Below, one piece after another: positions 12,422 to 24,787 of a DNA stretch of 64,000 nt (its first letter is position 1; every line of letters starts with the position of its first letter). The DNA lies in the NCBI GenBank assembly GCA_030737835.1, contig JAUJYN010000018.1, forward strand, positions 2,604,001 to 2,668,000, written 5' to 3'. A program made the translations under genes and the position numbers. The notes beneath the pieces are model-generated. The model was not told where the DNA came from, searched no databases, and was given only the letters and a program-made list of their open reading frames with translations. Source of the stretch: Acorus gramineus (lineage: Eukaryota; Streptophyta; Magnoliopsida; Acorales; Acoraceae).

Positions 12422-14317
12422 ACATGCATGGTTCAGGGAAAGGTGTCTAGGCATGTATAGGCCGCTATACATGATATAAGGGTGCATATCCCTAGCATAC
12501 AAAATCTAAGGAGGCATGGATACATCATATTGATCATGCATAGATCAAGGCTTTTAAGTACAGGACATGGTGTCCAGGCATGTACGGGCCTCTATACATG
12601 ATGCATGGATGTATATCCCTAGCATGCAAAATATCTACATATTAGTTAGGGGGCCCCATCGATGCGCGACGCGCGTCTACGCGGGTCGAGCGCATCCCTA
12701 GAGAGGGGGCGGGGAGTTTGGAATCGAACCACTCACCTTACGACGCGGGACCTCGCGCATCCCATTCGACGAGATCTGCAAGGTAGGGCATCCAACTGGT
12801 GAGAAACAACACAATTTACACAAAGAAATCATTAGAAATACCCAATACTCGGACAAGCATGCATACGGGCTCGCACGCATGCGAGCACGCACGTACGCAC
12901 GCGAGTCCGAGTGCCCCGACACCTACCCGAACCCTCGGGTAGCCACACGCATGGCCCCCCGCACGCGCACGCACGAATGCGCACGCACGCACGCACCCCA
13001 GCACCATCGGCGCACTACCGCGCGCCTGCCCGCGCGCCCAGACGCGCTGCCGCACGCCCGCGCACCCGCGCGCACCGGGCGTCCAGGCCACGCGCCCTAG
13101 CGCAGCACCCCGCGCACGCCCCAGCACGCACGGGTGCGCACGCACTGGTCCCCAACCCCGCGCCCAGGCGCATGCCCAGGCGCACTGCACCGCGCGAGCG
13201 TGCGCGCGCACTCGCGCGCACCCCCGCTCGCGCTAGCACCCACGCGCACCCGCGCGCACTCCCACGCGCACGCGCCCGCGCGCGTCTGCGTGCCCGACTG
13301 CTCCTGCCAGCGCCTGCCTGCGCGCGCGCCTGCGCGCGCACGCGCGCAGACGACCCGAAACGCGCGCCCAGCCAACCCTTACCTCTTTTTAACCCTTCCC
13401 AACCCGTCACACACAGCCTAACACATCTACCCAACATGCATGACCCTCCCAACCAACCCTAAGCCATAAAAAATCAAGAAAAGGAGGGAAAAGGCTCACC
13501 TTGGTGGGGGAACGAAAGGGGAAGGTTCGGGGGCCCTCGACGCACCCGCGACCACCACAACCGCCACCACCACTACCACCACCTCCTCAGCCTCTCCTCA
13601 GCCTCCTCTTCAGCTAAAAATCAGGGGGGAAGGACCATGGAAAGGAAGCTTGAGAGAGGGGAGAAGACAAGCAACAACACATGAACCACCATCACTTCCT
13701 CCTCCACCATCTCCTTCTCTTTGGGACAATTTTACAAACACTTGGGGGGGGGGTGTGTTTGAATGCGAGAAGGAGAGCAAATGTGAAGTCGCGGGAGAGA
13801 GAGAGAGAGAGAGAGAGAGGGAAGATATTTATCACAAATATCTAAGGAGGGAAAAGACCTAGACGCCCTTTGACTAGAAATTCTGCGCAAGCTTCACTGG
13901 AACAGCCATAACTTCTTCGATATAGCTCCGAATTGCACAATTCCAAGTCCATTGGAAAGCTAAGAAGATTATCTACAACTTTCATGTTTATGCCAAGATC
14001 AAATAATCTCTCCAGCTATTCCGCAATTAGAGCTAAACATAGAACAGGGCTGCTGCCAGAATTTCCATCCCCGGGGTATACTTGGAAAAATACCCATAAC
14101 TTTTACTACAAGAATCCAGTTGATCTAATTCCACTTCTGTACGAAAGCTAACTCAAAACTGGACATCTCATAGTAAACTCATATTTAAACCTCTTCATCT
14201 TGGATTTTAACAAAATCAAATCCAAATACCAAATTGGAAATACATAACTTCGAGGAAAAAAAAAATTATGTACCCAAATTTTCAAACAGAGCGCTCCAAA
14301 TGACACAGGCACAACAT
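12422..14317 (-). mobile_element. Ty3/gypsy LTR fragment, second subfamily, minus orientation
   Basis: It matches the 5' half of the solo LTR at 58850-62464 block for block: the CTAGCATGCAAAATAT box, the GATGCGCGACGC hairpin at 12661, a GC-rich core at about 12860-13370, the purine-rich stretch, and the terminus AGGCACAACA at 14317. The low-coordinate side is missing. No coding capacity. Confidence 0.75.
13795..13819. repeat. (GA)n microsatellite
   Basis: About 12 GA units inside the LTR. The paralogous LTR has the same repeat at 61931-61955. Confidence 0.9.
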
Positions 14318-17300
14318 GTAACACAATCATTCATAAATGAATACCATACATAGGCAAGTACAGGTAGAATAAGGGGTTCTACACAATATACGAGCTATAC
14401 AGTCCTAGCATGCAATATCTAACATAATATGGGTGCCAAGATGCACCATGGATGCGCGATACACGACTACGTGCATCGAACGCTTCCTGAAGGGTTGGAT
14501 CGAACCACTAACCTAACGACCCATAACTTTTACTACATGAATCCAGTTGATCTAATTCAACTTTTGTATGAAATCTAACTCAAAACTGAACATCTCGTGA
14601 TAAAATCATATTTAAACCTCTTCATCTTGGATATTAACAAAATTAAATCCAAATACCCAATTGGAAATGCATAACTTCTAGGAGAAAAATTATGCAGCCA
14701 AATTTTCAATTAGAGCACTCCAACTCCCGCAGGTAGCTAAAAGCCAAAATTTTAGCGACTCCAATCAAAAAATAAGGCTCCGAATGATATAGGCATAACA
14801 TTCTCCCCCCCTTAGGAAATTTAGTCCTCGAAATTTAAGAAAATTCAAAAGGAAGACCAAACATAGCTAGTATCACACATTGACCTTTTGCTCCCAAGTG
14901 GTCTATGCACCAGACTGGTGCTATCGACACACTTTAATCAAAGGAACGGTCTTGGAGTGGAGCCTCTTCTCATGTTGGTCTATGATCTCGATCCACTGCT
15001 CCACGAATGACAAATCCAGCTCGTGGATGAGGCGGTCGAACAGAATGACATGAGCAGGATCGTGGACATAATGCCTCAGCTATGAGACAAGGACGACATC
15101 GTGGGCATGAGCCAGCTGTGGGGGAAAGGCTACATGACAAGCCACCTCCCCAATCCACTCAAGGATGTGAACCGGTCCAAAGAAGGCCGACTCAGCTTGC
15201 CACAAAAGCTGAAATAGAGGATTCCCTTAAATTGGGACACCTTCAGGAAACATGGTCGTCAAACCCGAAGGTAAGCTCCTAGCAACTATGACCTTTGTAA
15301 CCCTTCTGTCGGTTCTGAGAGGTGCGGATGCACACACACGAACCAACCCGGCCACCGCAAGGTCAAACAAATAACTTTTGGCCCCTCCAACTGGCGCTCC
15401 CCAACCGTCCCAACATAAGGGAGGTATAATATCTGCGCTTGCAGAGTGCCTTTTCAGATCCTTCTGGATGCTTGAATGGCAATCGTCTTGCAGGCAGACC
15501 CCAACAAATGAGTGCTGCCTCGCCCAACTGCCCTTATCATTAAGCATGCAGGCACTTAGCATGTCCTCCAAAGTCTGTATCGTCCTCTTTGCTTGGCCAT
15601 CCGTCGGCGGTTAAACACTGTACTTATATGGAGGCTCGCGCCAAAGCCTGCTGAAGACTACGCCAGCACTCTGAAGTAACCTCGTGTCTCAACCTGAAAT
15701 AGCACCGACCGGAGTGCCAAGAAGACGAACAATCGCGAATGCGAATACCCGCCCCAAAGCACCCAGAGACTCAGTCAGTCAGAAATGGAGGGAAACGCGG
15801 ACTTAGTCAGTCGGTCAATGATCACCTAGACGGCGTAGCGACTCAAACGTGACTTTAGCAAACCCACTCCCACGTCCACTGAAGAATCTCAATGGACTGA
15901 CGCTTTCTAACACGATGATGATTCTCGAACTTTGCTTGAAGGCATGCCATCCTGGGGAAACAAGGTCACCCATATCGCCTTTTCATCGCGCCACTAGCAA
16001 TCTCATCGAAGACTACCTCAAAGTAGTCCACGGAGGCCCAATAAAACTTTTGAGATCCTTGAAGGCATCTGGCGCATTCGTCAACCTTGGCGGCAGTACT
16101 TAAAACTCTTAGTGCCCGAAATGGTCACGAAGGCCATCAACGAAATGCCCGACTCTCGGATCTCCAATTTGGGGTACCCTGTGAGAAGATCGATCTAAGA
16201 GAAGACATTGGTTCCCAGAGCTTGGTAAAATAGATCATCGATTCGCAGCAAGGGGTACTTGATCTTCAACCTCCATGGGGAGATCAAAACAATTCTTCAA
16301 ACTATTAAGTCCAGATTCTACTCCTCGAGCATGGCTGGCGCTCATGATGACACTTACATGCTAGGTAAGCCGCTCAACCGCACTTAATCAGCAAGACGCG
16401 CAACAGGAGGTCGTCGAACCCCGACAACTCCTATGCAACATCATCTATCTGATATGGCGGTTGAGTCCCATCACGAACGCTAGAATCACGTCTCCTCATT
16501 TGCGACGAAAATGGGGGCAAAACGAGACAGTATCAAAAACTGTGCTTCACATGTCGCCACCCATAGGTCTCCTGACAATAATCATGGGAACTCCAGCATC
16601 CTGCACTAAATGGGCAGATTCATCATGGGGAGTCCACGCTCTCGACATCATCAGGTAGTACTCTCCCGGCGTGGCCTCTACCTGGTAGCCTCCTATGCCC
16701 ACTATCTTTGTCATATGGGCGCACCAACAAGCATCCTGGATAGTATTTGGGAGCATCTCACAGGGCTCTGGCCACCACCGGGTAGCCTCAACGCACGATG
16801 ATATATCGAAGTGACTCCAGATGTAGCTATGGAACCCAGTCCATAAGCGATCGCCCACCAAGCTACAAAAGGACGCACCCAATCTCGATCGTATGCATCA
16901 CCACTCGCTACAGCACCTTCCAAGTGAGAGGAAAAGACAATCACAAATAGATGTTTCAAAGATATTCCCTGGCTGGGGAAAAGAACCCCTTGGGAGGGCA
17001 CCATGAGGTCCCGATATAGGATATCCTGACAACCAAACAAGGAACATAGAGTACCCTAGCCCGGGTCTCAACGATAACCCCCCAAGGCCCCTTAATCCTA
17101 AGCAGGAAAACGGAAGAAGACATCGTCCATTAATGAATAATATGCCACATCCTCAAAACTTGAAACTGGCGCTGCGCACGAACTCCATGGTTACCAGCAA
17201 TACTGATGCACGGGAACGAAGCTTCGTTATCGAGACGCGATCCATACCTTAGAAATTGCAACCAATTCATCACTATCATACTACTGGGCTGGAATCTCCT

Positions 17301-18008
17301 ACTGAAGCCTTAATCTAATAACAAGGGACCCAACAATTGACCCTATTTAGTCGACCCAATCGACAACTTAAAGGGTTCAAGGGTGGCCACGTCCACAGAT
17401 GCGAGGAGGCATGTCAGCAACCTAAGATAAACTACTAAACCAGAGTACTCGAATGAAAATCCTACGACTCATCTATACGATTCGACATAGGCTCTGACAG
17501 GACCAGGCTCTGATACCAACTTTTGTCACGCCCTAGGGCAGCCGTCCCTGAGACATGGCAATATATAAAGTATTAGCTATCAAGTACAAGAGGTCAACAA
17601 TGACTCCAATAAATAACACACAAGCTGGCAAAGCAATGATAACTGATAACTCAACTGAAAAGAGAAAGCATAAAAATATCAATAAGTCTGTAAATCAAAA
17701 ATATCATTACAGACTCGAATACACGATCAATGTCATGTGAGAACCAAGTCTAGCCAAATAAAATACAATTTGTGTCACATGCACGATTTACAATACATAA
17801 AATGACTCTAGGACTGCTCACATCCATGCACTCGCCAACTGCCAGACGAGACACTCCAAATACCCAATCGGAATTGCATAACTTCTAGGAGAAAAATTAT
17901 GCAGCCAAATTTTCAATCAGAGCACTCCAACTCCCGTAGGTAGCTAAAATCTACAATTTTAGTGACTCCGATAAAAAACATAAGGCTCCGAATGACATAG
18001 CCATAACA
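14318..18008 (-). mobile_element. Decayed Ty3/gypsy element with relic LTRs, PPT, pol and PBS (minus orientation)
   Basis: Fossil element with all landmarks in order. Truncated LTR sequence ends at 14800 (AGGCATAACA). A polypurine tract follows at once (on the plus strand TTCTCCCCCCCTTAGG). Then come degraded integrase and reverse-transcriptase coding regions resembling the better copy at 56130-58845, a primer site at 17505-17519, and the other relic LTR at 17524-18008. It is heavily broken, with very many breaks and substantial losses, so it is among the oldest insertions here. A stretch near 16970-17100 resembles LTR rather than internal sequence. Confidence 0.75.
17505..17519 (-). other. 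Primer-binding site, initiator tRNA-Met
   Basis: Read on the minus strand just inside the LTR end (17524), TTGGTATCAGAGCC is complementary to the 3' end of plant initiator methionine tRNA, the standard primer of this retroelement class. It fixes the orientation of the surrounding element. Confidence 0.85.
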
Positions 18009-18132
18009 GTACGACCCGCTGTCGAGATGTACCTCATTGGTTAGAGCGTGAGTGATGTAATCGCCACCCTGCATTCGTGAGATGCACTTGAATGGAATTC
18101 AGAAGAATTCATTTGTTGTATCGGTTTTGTTA
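18009..18132 (+). mobile_element. Small plus-oriented LTR fragment
   Basis: These 124 bp match 29930-30053 of the plus-oriented LTR at 27550, including GTACCTCATTGGTTAGAGCG and the GAATTC palindrome. It is sandwiched between a relic LTR and the next LTR terminus at 18133. Confidence 0.7.
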
Positions 18133-19887
18133 TGTCACGCCCCAGGGCGGCTGTCCCCGAGACGTGGCAATAATGAAATATCAGCTATCAATACCTGAGG
18201 TCAACAAAGACTCCAACAACAACACACAAGGTGGCAAAGCAAAGATAATTATAACTGACTGAAAAGCGGAAGCATAAGATAACAACAATGTCTGTAAACT
18301 AAAAACATTATTACAGACTCGAATACACAATCACTGTCCTGTGAGAGCCAAGCCTAGTCCAAATAAAATACAACCTGTGCCACATGCACGATTTACAATA
18401 CATAAAATAACTCTAGGACTGCTGATAGCCTCACACTCGCCACCCGCCAGAAGAACGCTCCACGCCCATAAGACCACGCCGTAGGAAAGCTCCAGCTCCA
18501 CGCCCAACACTACCCCTGAAAAGAAACAGTATGCGAGGGGTGAGCTACAAGTTTAGTGAGTGGCTGGAAACCAATCACCATACAACAATTCAATACTAAA
18601 ACAATTTCCTTTCAAGGAAAACATGGGTAGAAACCCAATGGATAACAAGGTCACGCGGCGGCGCGACCAACCTCACCCTCACCCTCACTCCCAGAGGGAG
18701 ACTCTTGGGACTTTTGGGGAGAGACCATACCGTTGGTCGAGGAGACCCGGGATTACTGGTCCACACAACACTACTGGATCACCAACCTCACCCTCACCCT
18801 CACTCCCGGAGGGAGACTCTTGGGATTTTTGGGAAGAGACCATACCGTCAGTCGAAGAGACCCGGATTGTTATATATGTGTCACTTTTTAGCCTTCTGGT
18901 AACCATTGGAGCATTCTGGCAGTTTTTGAGTTTTTTTCGTTTTTCGATCGGAACCGCTAAAATTTTGGACTGTTAGCTATCGTCCTAAGCTAGAGGACTC
19001 CGATTGAAAATCTAACTGCATATTATGTGTCCTGGTGCCATTCTAAGCCACTCATGAAATTTTCATCGAATTCCGGTAACGTTTCTGAAATTTCACAGTT
19101 CCGGGGCGTATCCGGGTTTTGACCGAGCGAGAAGTCATTGGGAGAGTTGACTCGGTCAAAGTGGGCCCATGACTTGGTCAACCCTTTTTGTTTTTTTTGT
19201 GTGGTTGGGTTGACCCAAGTCAAATCCCACTTAAAACCTCTCTTAGCCCTAATTAAGCTTGGTTAACCCTAATCTAAGTGTTGACTTATATAAGTGAAAT
19301 CTAAAAGTTGCCCCCCACTATTCATCTTCTTCCCCAACTCATTTTCTCTCTCCCCCTCTCTCCTTTTCTTGGTTTTGAGCCACCTAGAGTTCTTGAAACT
19401 CAAAACTCAAAACATAGAAAGGTTAGATCCGGTCCCGATCTATCCCCCGGTGTTCTCAGATTCGAGTTCCGACAAGTTTGGCCCCCTCTAACCCCCTCTA
19501 TTCTCCCCTGTTTTCAGCCCCATTTGAGGTAGGAAGAGGTCTTGGTGGTGGAGATCCTTGGGGAGGTGTTTCGGGGCACGAAGAGCTCCCGATCCCCTCC
19601 TCTTCCTCTCCTTTCCTTGGGTAAGGTCTCTTTCCCTCTTTTCTATGTTTAGATGCATGTTAGGAGGGTGGGGTTGAGTGAGGAGGGCGGCTGGTGGCTG
19701 TCGGTGGTGGTTGGGGGCGATCGGAGGCCAAGGGTAGCCGATGGGTGGAGGAGAGGTGCTCGGACAGGGTGGTTGTCTGTCCCAGGCAGGATGGCGCAGC
19801 AGGCAGCGCAGCAGGCGTGCAGTGGCAGGGTGCGCGCGCCCGTGCACGCGGACGTGCGTGCGGGCGTGCGCTCGGGTGGCACGGGCG

Positions 19888-19962
19888 CGGGCGTGCTGGG
19901 CGCTGGGCGTGCTGGGCGCTGGGCGTGCTGGGCGCTGGGCGTGCTGGGCGCTGGGCGTGCTG
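19888..19962. repeat. 16-bp tandem repeat in the GC-rich core
   Basis: GGGCGCTGGGCGTGCT repeats about 4.5 times almost without change. Confidence 0.9.
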
Positions 19963-21123
19963 GTCGAGTGGGTGATGCGCGTGGTGGTGCACGCGGAGTG
20001 CGCGCGGGGCGAGGCGCGGGGCGCGGGCCGTGCGGGTGTGCGCGCGGGTTGCTGCGCTGGGGCGCAGCGAGCGCGCGGTGCACCCGAGGTGATCCGGCAG
20101 GGAGTCCGGGCGTGCAGGCTAGGCTCGGCAGGGCGCCTGGGTGCGCGGGCTAGGGCGCAGCGGTGCATCCGGGGGCGGGTGTCCATGCGGGTGGTTGCCG
20201 GGGGTGCGGGAGTGAGTCGGGGTGCTCGGGCTCGCGTGCATACGGGCCGTATGCACGTTTGCCCGAGTGTTGTGTATTTTTAAAGTACTTTTTGTGTATT
20301 TGTGGATTTTACTCACCAAGTTGATACCCTGTCTTGCAGATCCTGACGGACGGTCGCGCGACGACCCAACTACCGGTGAGTGGGACAATCCAACCCAGTT
20401 GGGAGGTGCTATATGCACTTGGGCGTATACCGTCCTCCCCTGGGGCACCATAGATTAGTATTAACATGTTTAATATGTATTCCATGCGAGCATGATTGAT
20501 ATGTAGTATGCATGCTACCCTAGACTGAGTATGTTAGGGACTTGCACCCTTAGGTTGTGTAAGAGCTATGCACCTTGTCACCCTGTTATCATGCTAGGAA
20601 AGCCCCGGCCTTTGTATGCGTCCTAATAGTTTAATTTGTTAAATTAAATGCAACTGGTAATATTATTGCATGCCTTAGGGAATATTAAGGGGCCTTGCGA
20701 GGTCAACATTGAGACCCGGGCTAGGGTGCTTCGTGTTCCTTGTTTGGTTGTCGGGATGTCCTATATCGGGACCTCATGGTGCCCTCCCAAGGTTTCTTTT
20801 CCTGTCTATATTAATGCATGTTCCCCGCATCTTGGTTATGCGCCCTGGAGGAATTCTGATGAATTCAAGACATTAGAGTTGTAGAGATGTGTTGTCAGCG
20901 GATCCGAGTGGATCATATGCGTGTGGGTAGGCTGTTTCTCTCCCCTTCGTTGGATCCGTGTAGGGACTCCTCAGCGTTAGACAGGCTATCCTGACAGAGG
21001 GCTCCCATCAGTAGGCACCTCCTGATCTTGGACTCGGACTGTGCTGAATGTGGGAGTAGACCAGGCAAGCTACGGTGTGGAGGAGAGGCTATCGGTGGAC
21101 CAAGGGTGATTAACAGTCTAGTC

Positions 21124-21325
21124 AGTCCCAATATCCTATGTCACCTATTGAGGGGTGAGGGTGAGGGTGTATGGATGTGTATGGATGTGTATGGATGATT
21201 ATCAGTCCCAATATCCTATGTCACCTATTGAGGGGTGAGGGTGAGGGTGTATGGATGTGTATGGATGATTATAAGTCCCAATATCCTATGTCACCTATTG
21301 AGGGGTGAGGGTGAGGGTGTGGTGG
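21124..21325 (+). repeat. 70-80-bp tandem repeat carrying GGGTGA runs, 3 copies
   Basis: Units starting AGTCCCAATATCC lie at 21124, 21204 and 21274. Each holds a GGGGTGAGGGTGAGGGTG run followed by a GTATGGAT-rich tail of variable length. The same unit occurs two or three times in most sibling LTRs (for example 5510-5710, 9245-9420 and 11090-11215). Confidence 0.85.
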
Positions 21326-24300
21326 TTCGGCGATGTAACGAATCACTGGATTATGTTGTTAAGCCACCTTGAGGCTGGTTGCTGATTATTTGTGGTTAAT
21401 ATAAACTGTGATGCATGGGTTGCGCTATTCACTGAGCGTGTGGCTCACCCCTCGCATAATATTTTTTTCCAGTGATTACTGAGGAGGACTTGAAGGAGGA
21501 GCTCCCTGAGCGACTGCACCAGTAGCGTAGTAGCGCTACGTCCCGCGAGTTTCTGAGGCCATCAGCATCCTTCCTTGTTATTGTATGTATATATTTCTGT
21601 GCTTGGGCACCCAGTTTGGATTATATTTGGATGTATGTGTGTATATTGGCTCTCACAGGACATTTGATTTGTATCGAGTCTGTAGTATGTTTTTGGATTA
21701 CAGACTCAGTCTTTTAGCTTCCGCTATCTGTGTATATATTATGTCAGCCTTGCTTTCATCTGTGTTGTTGTCATTTTAGTTGTTGTTTAGAGTGATTTAT
21801 TGATTCCCTGTTTAGACTGTTGATATCTTGTATACACTTGCCGCGACCCGGGGACGGCCGCCCTGGGGCGTGACAAGAATTACCGATCTACGCAACACTA
21901 CTGGATCATCTACATCGAGATAACTGACCAACGATGTCTTTGAACATCGATACGAGAGGAGACCCAACAACTATGGGAACGGACGAACAACGAATGGGTC
22001 ACGCGGCGACGTGTCTTCACCTCATCCTCACCCTCACCCTTTAGAGGTGACATAGGACTTTTGGAGAGATTAGACTCCTCTACACCCTTGGTCCACCGGT
22101 AGCCCTTTCCCCAGGTAGCCTCTACCTGGTATACTCCCACGATCAGTACGCTTCTGAACGCATCGGTGGTACCTACGGATGGGAGCCCTCTGTCAGGACA
22201 GCTTTTCCAATGCCGGGAAGTTCCTACATCGGATCCAACGAAGGGGAGAACGATTTCACGCTCGCAATATCATTCGTTAGCCCTCTCCCGGGTAGCCTCT
22301 ACCTGGTATACTCCCACAATCAGTATGCTTCTGAACGCATTGGTGGTACTTATGGATAGGAGCCCTCTGTCAGGATAGCTACAACCTGGGCCGCTTCAAC
22401 ACAGACGACATTGGGAGGAAAACTCCATGTTCACAAAGCGAACCCAATGGAAAAACAACTACTCTCGATAATCACATATCGATGATATCGAGCACTATTG
22501 TACTCCCACACGGTTGCGTCGCTTAGTCACAAGGGGGTTGCCTCTGCTCTCACATAGAAATAATCCCAAGGCACATAACCCAATAGGCGGTTCATATACA
22601 CGCCTAGCACGGGTAGGCCTAGCTTAATGCCACAACTACCGGCTTAACAAAACCGATAAGATAATGAATTCTTCTGAATTCCAAATGAGTGCATCGCTCG
22701 GATGCATGGGGGCGATTCCATCGCTAGCGCTCTAACTAATAAGGTACAACCTGACAACGGGTCATACCCATGCCTATTTCAGATATACCTAATCAGTTTT
22801 AACATGCGCACATATATCCAGGAGAAATATATCTTAGTTATGTACATGAACTACATACACGATAACCTATCAAATAATTATAGGGATACTCCCTAACATG
22901 GATTTACATCATAATAAATCATACAACATGCATACATGGCCACTAATCACATAAGCACATAAGGCCTAACTTAAGCATGCATTGGATATCGCCAACTTAA
23001 AAGGGAAGGGTCAAGCGCGATCTCGCGCACTAACAGGTGAATGCCAATATTCCAAACGAAATCGCCTCTACTTACTCAATTCATGCAGAGGGAGAGGGCG
23101 AGAGAGATCATCATCTCATGAAGTTGGTCATAGCTTTGCCCCATTAGCATGGGCGCAACAACTACACCACGCCCTCGAGTCTTATCGCAAGGGAATATTA
23201 GGTAGGTGCCCGTTATTAACCCAGACTTAATCATGCTAGATATTCCAATTAATATAGTGGAAGTAGTATTACAATACTACCTAAGGCATGCCATATTCTA
23301 TACATCCATACACATCACAGAATACATGCCCATACTAGAGGGGCGCATGCAATACAATCATTCACACATGGATACAATACATGTATATAAGCCTAGCATG
23401 CAAGATATCTAACATATTATAGTTTAAGCATGACCATACTACTTATCTACACAAGTAGTATAGCTAGGATGCCCCATCGATGCGCGACGCACGACTACGC
23501 GCGTCGAGCGCATCTCGAGGGGGGGGGATTGGATCAAACCACTCACCGATACCCGGATCGCCGCGCGTCCGGTCTACGAGATCTGTAAAACACAACCAAT
23601 GATCCATAATTAAATTATGGAACCTCCTATCACACATATAAGCCTACTTCATGAAGACCCTAATCCCTGATACTTCCATATTATCACACAAGACACATGC
23701 AAACAACTCCTTGACACTCAACCAAACAAAACTGCCAAACCTGCTGCAACCAGCCCTACTAATTGATCTCCACAGCACCTAATACACTTCCAAAAATTAT
23801 GAAATAAAACGTGCACATTCTCTGATATGCTGGGATCATAATCCATGAAGACATTAGAACCTAATTTTGCCTCTACAAGCCCAAAATAAATTATTTCCAG
23901 AAGCAGGTCAATTCCTACGCGAATCTGGACAGGCCATGCAAAACAGGTTCTAACTTACACCACAGATATCATAATGAGCCCACATTTCATATATAACAAC
24001 TAGACACATAGATGATCATATCATATGAAGACATAATCCTAAAAATGTGTCTCTAAATACTAGATGCATTGAGATCTTTAAAATACAGAGTGCTGCCTTA
24101 CCAAAACAGGGGGAGGGAAATGGGGAGATGCGAGGTTCTCGACACACCCATGACCACCTCAACCACCACCACCACTACCACCACCTCATCAGCATCTCCT
24201 CAAGCCCTTCATGGCAGAAAACAGGGGTGCAAAGGGGCATGAGAAGGGGATAGAGAGAAGAGAAACAACAACAACAACAACACATACTCACCCTTTCTCA

Positions 24301-24787
24301 CTCTTTCTTGTGCTTCTTCTTCATCTTTTCCTTCAATTGCTTCTTCCTCCTCCTTCTTCACACACAAAGAGGAGAAAAAAAATAGACCAAGAGAGGGAGA
24401 GAAGGTGTTCCATGAAATGGGAGAGAGGGGAAGAGAGAGAGAGGGCAAAAAAGTCATTTTCATGCCCAAATAGTGCCTAGGGGTGACCTTAAGGGGGGGT
24501 GAGGTTAGGGTTAGGCTCACCCACTCACATATCAAACAACCAATGGTTTCTTCATCCCCAAGCAAGGTGGGGGTAAGGTTACCAAGGGTCACCACATCCC
24601 CAAAATATCTCACACTATTCGACCAACCAGGAACTCTCAAAACCCGGATACGGTTCGGAACTGCATATTTTTCAAAACGTTACCGGAATTCGATGAAATT
24701 TTTATGGGTAGTACGAAACAGTACGAGGACCCATAATATGCTGTTAGATTTCCAATCAGAGTACTCCAACTCCCGCAGGTGGCTAAA

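Larger units (their letters stand above)
18868..21875 (+). mobile_element. Solo LTR (Ty3/gypsy), plus orientation, nested
   Basis: It runs from TGTTATATATGTGTCAC at 18868 to GGGGCGTGACA at 21875, 3.0 kb, with both family termini and no internal region. The flanks CGGAT and AGAAT derive from a GGAAT-like target in the host LTR, so the 5-bp duplication is imperfect. The GC-rich core is at about 19800-20270. Confidence 0.8.
18133..24787 (-). mobile_element. Ty3/gypsy LTR, second subfamily, minus orientation, split by a solo LTR
   Basis: It begins TGTCACGCCCC at 18133, is interrupted at 18868 by a plus-oriented LTR, and resumes at 21876 with the expected next bases (ACTACTGGATCATCTACATC). It continues to 24787, where another LTR terminus cuts in. 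Modules include two copies of the GGGAGCCCTCTGTCAGGA block (about 22181 and 22359), the GATGCGCGACGC hairpin (23479-23514) and a purine-rich stretch near 24350. No coding region is seen. Confidence 0.7.
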
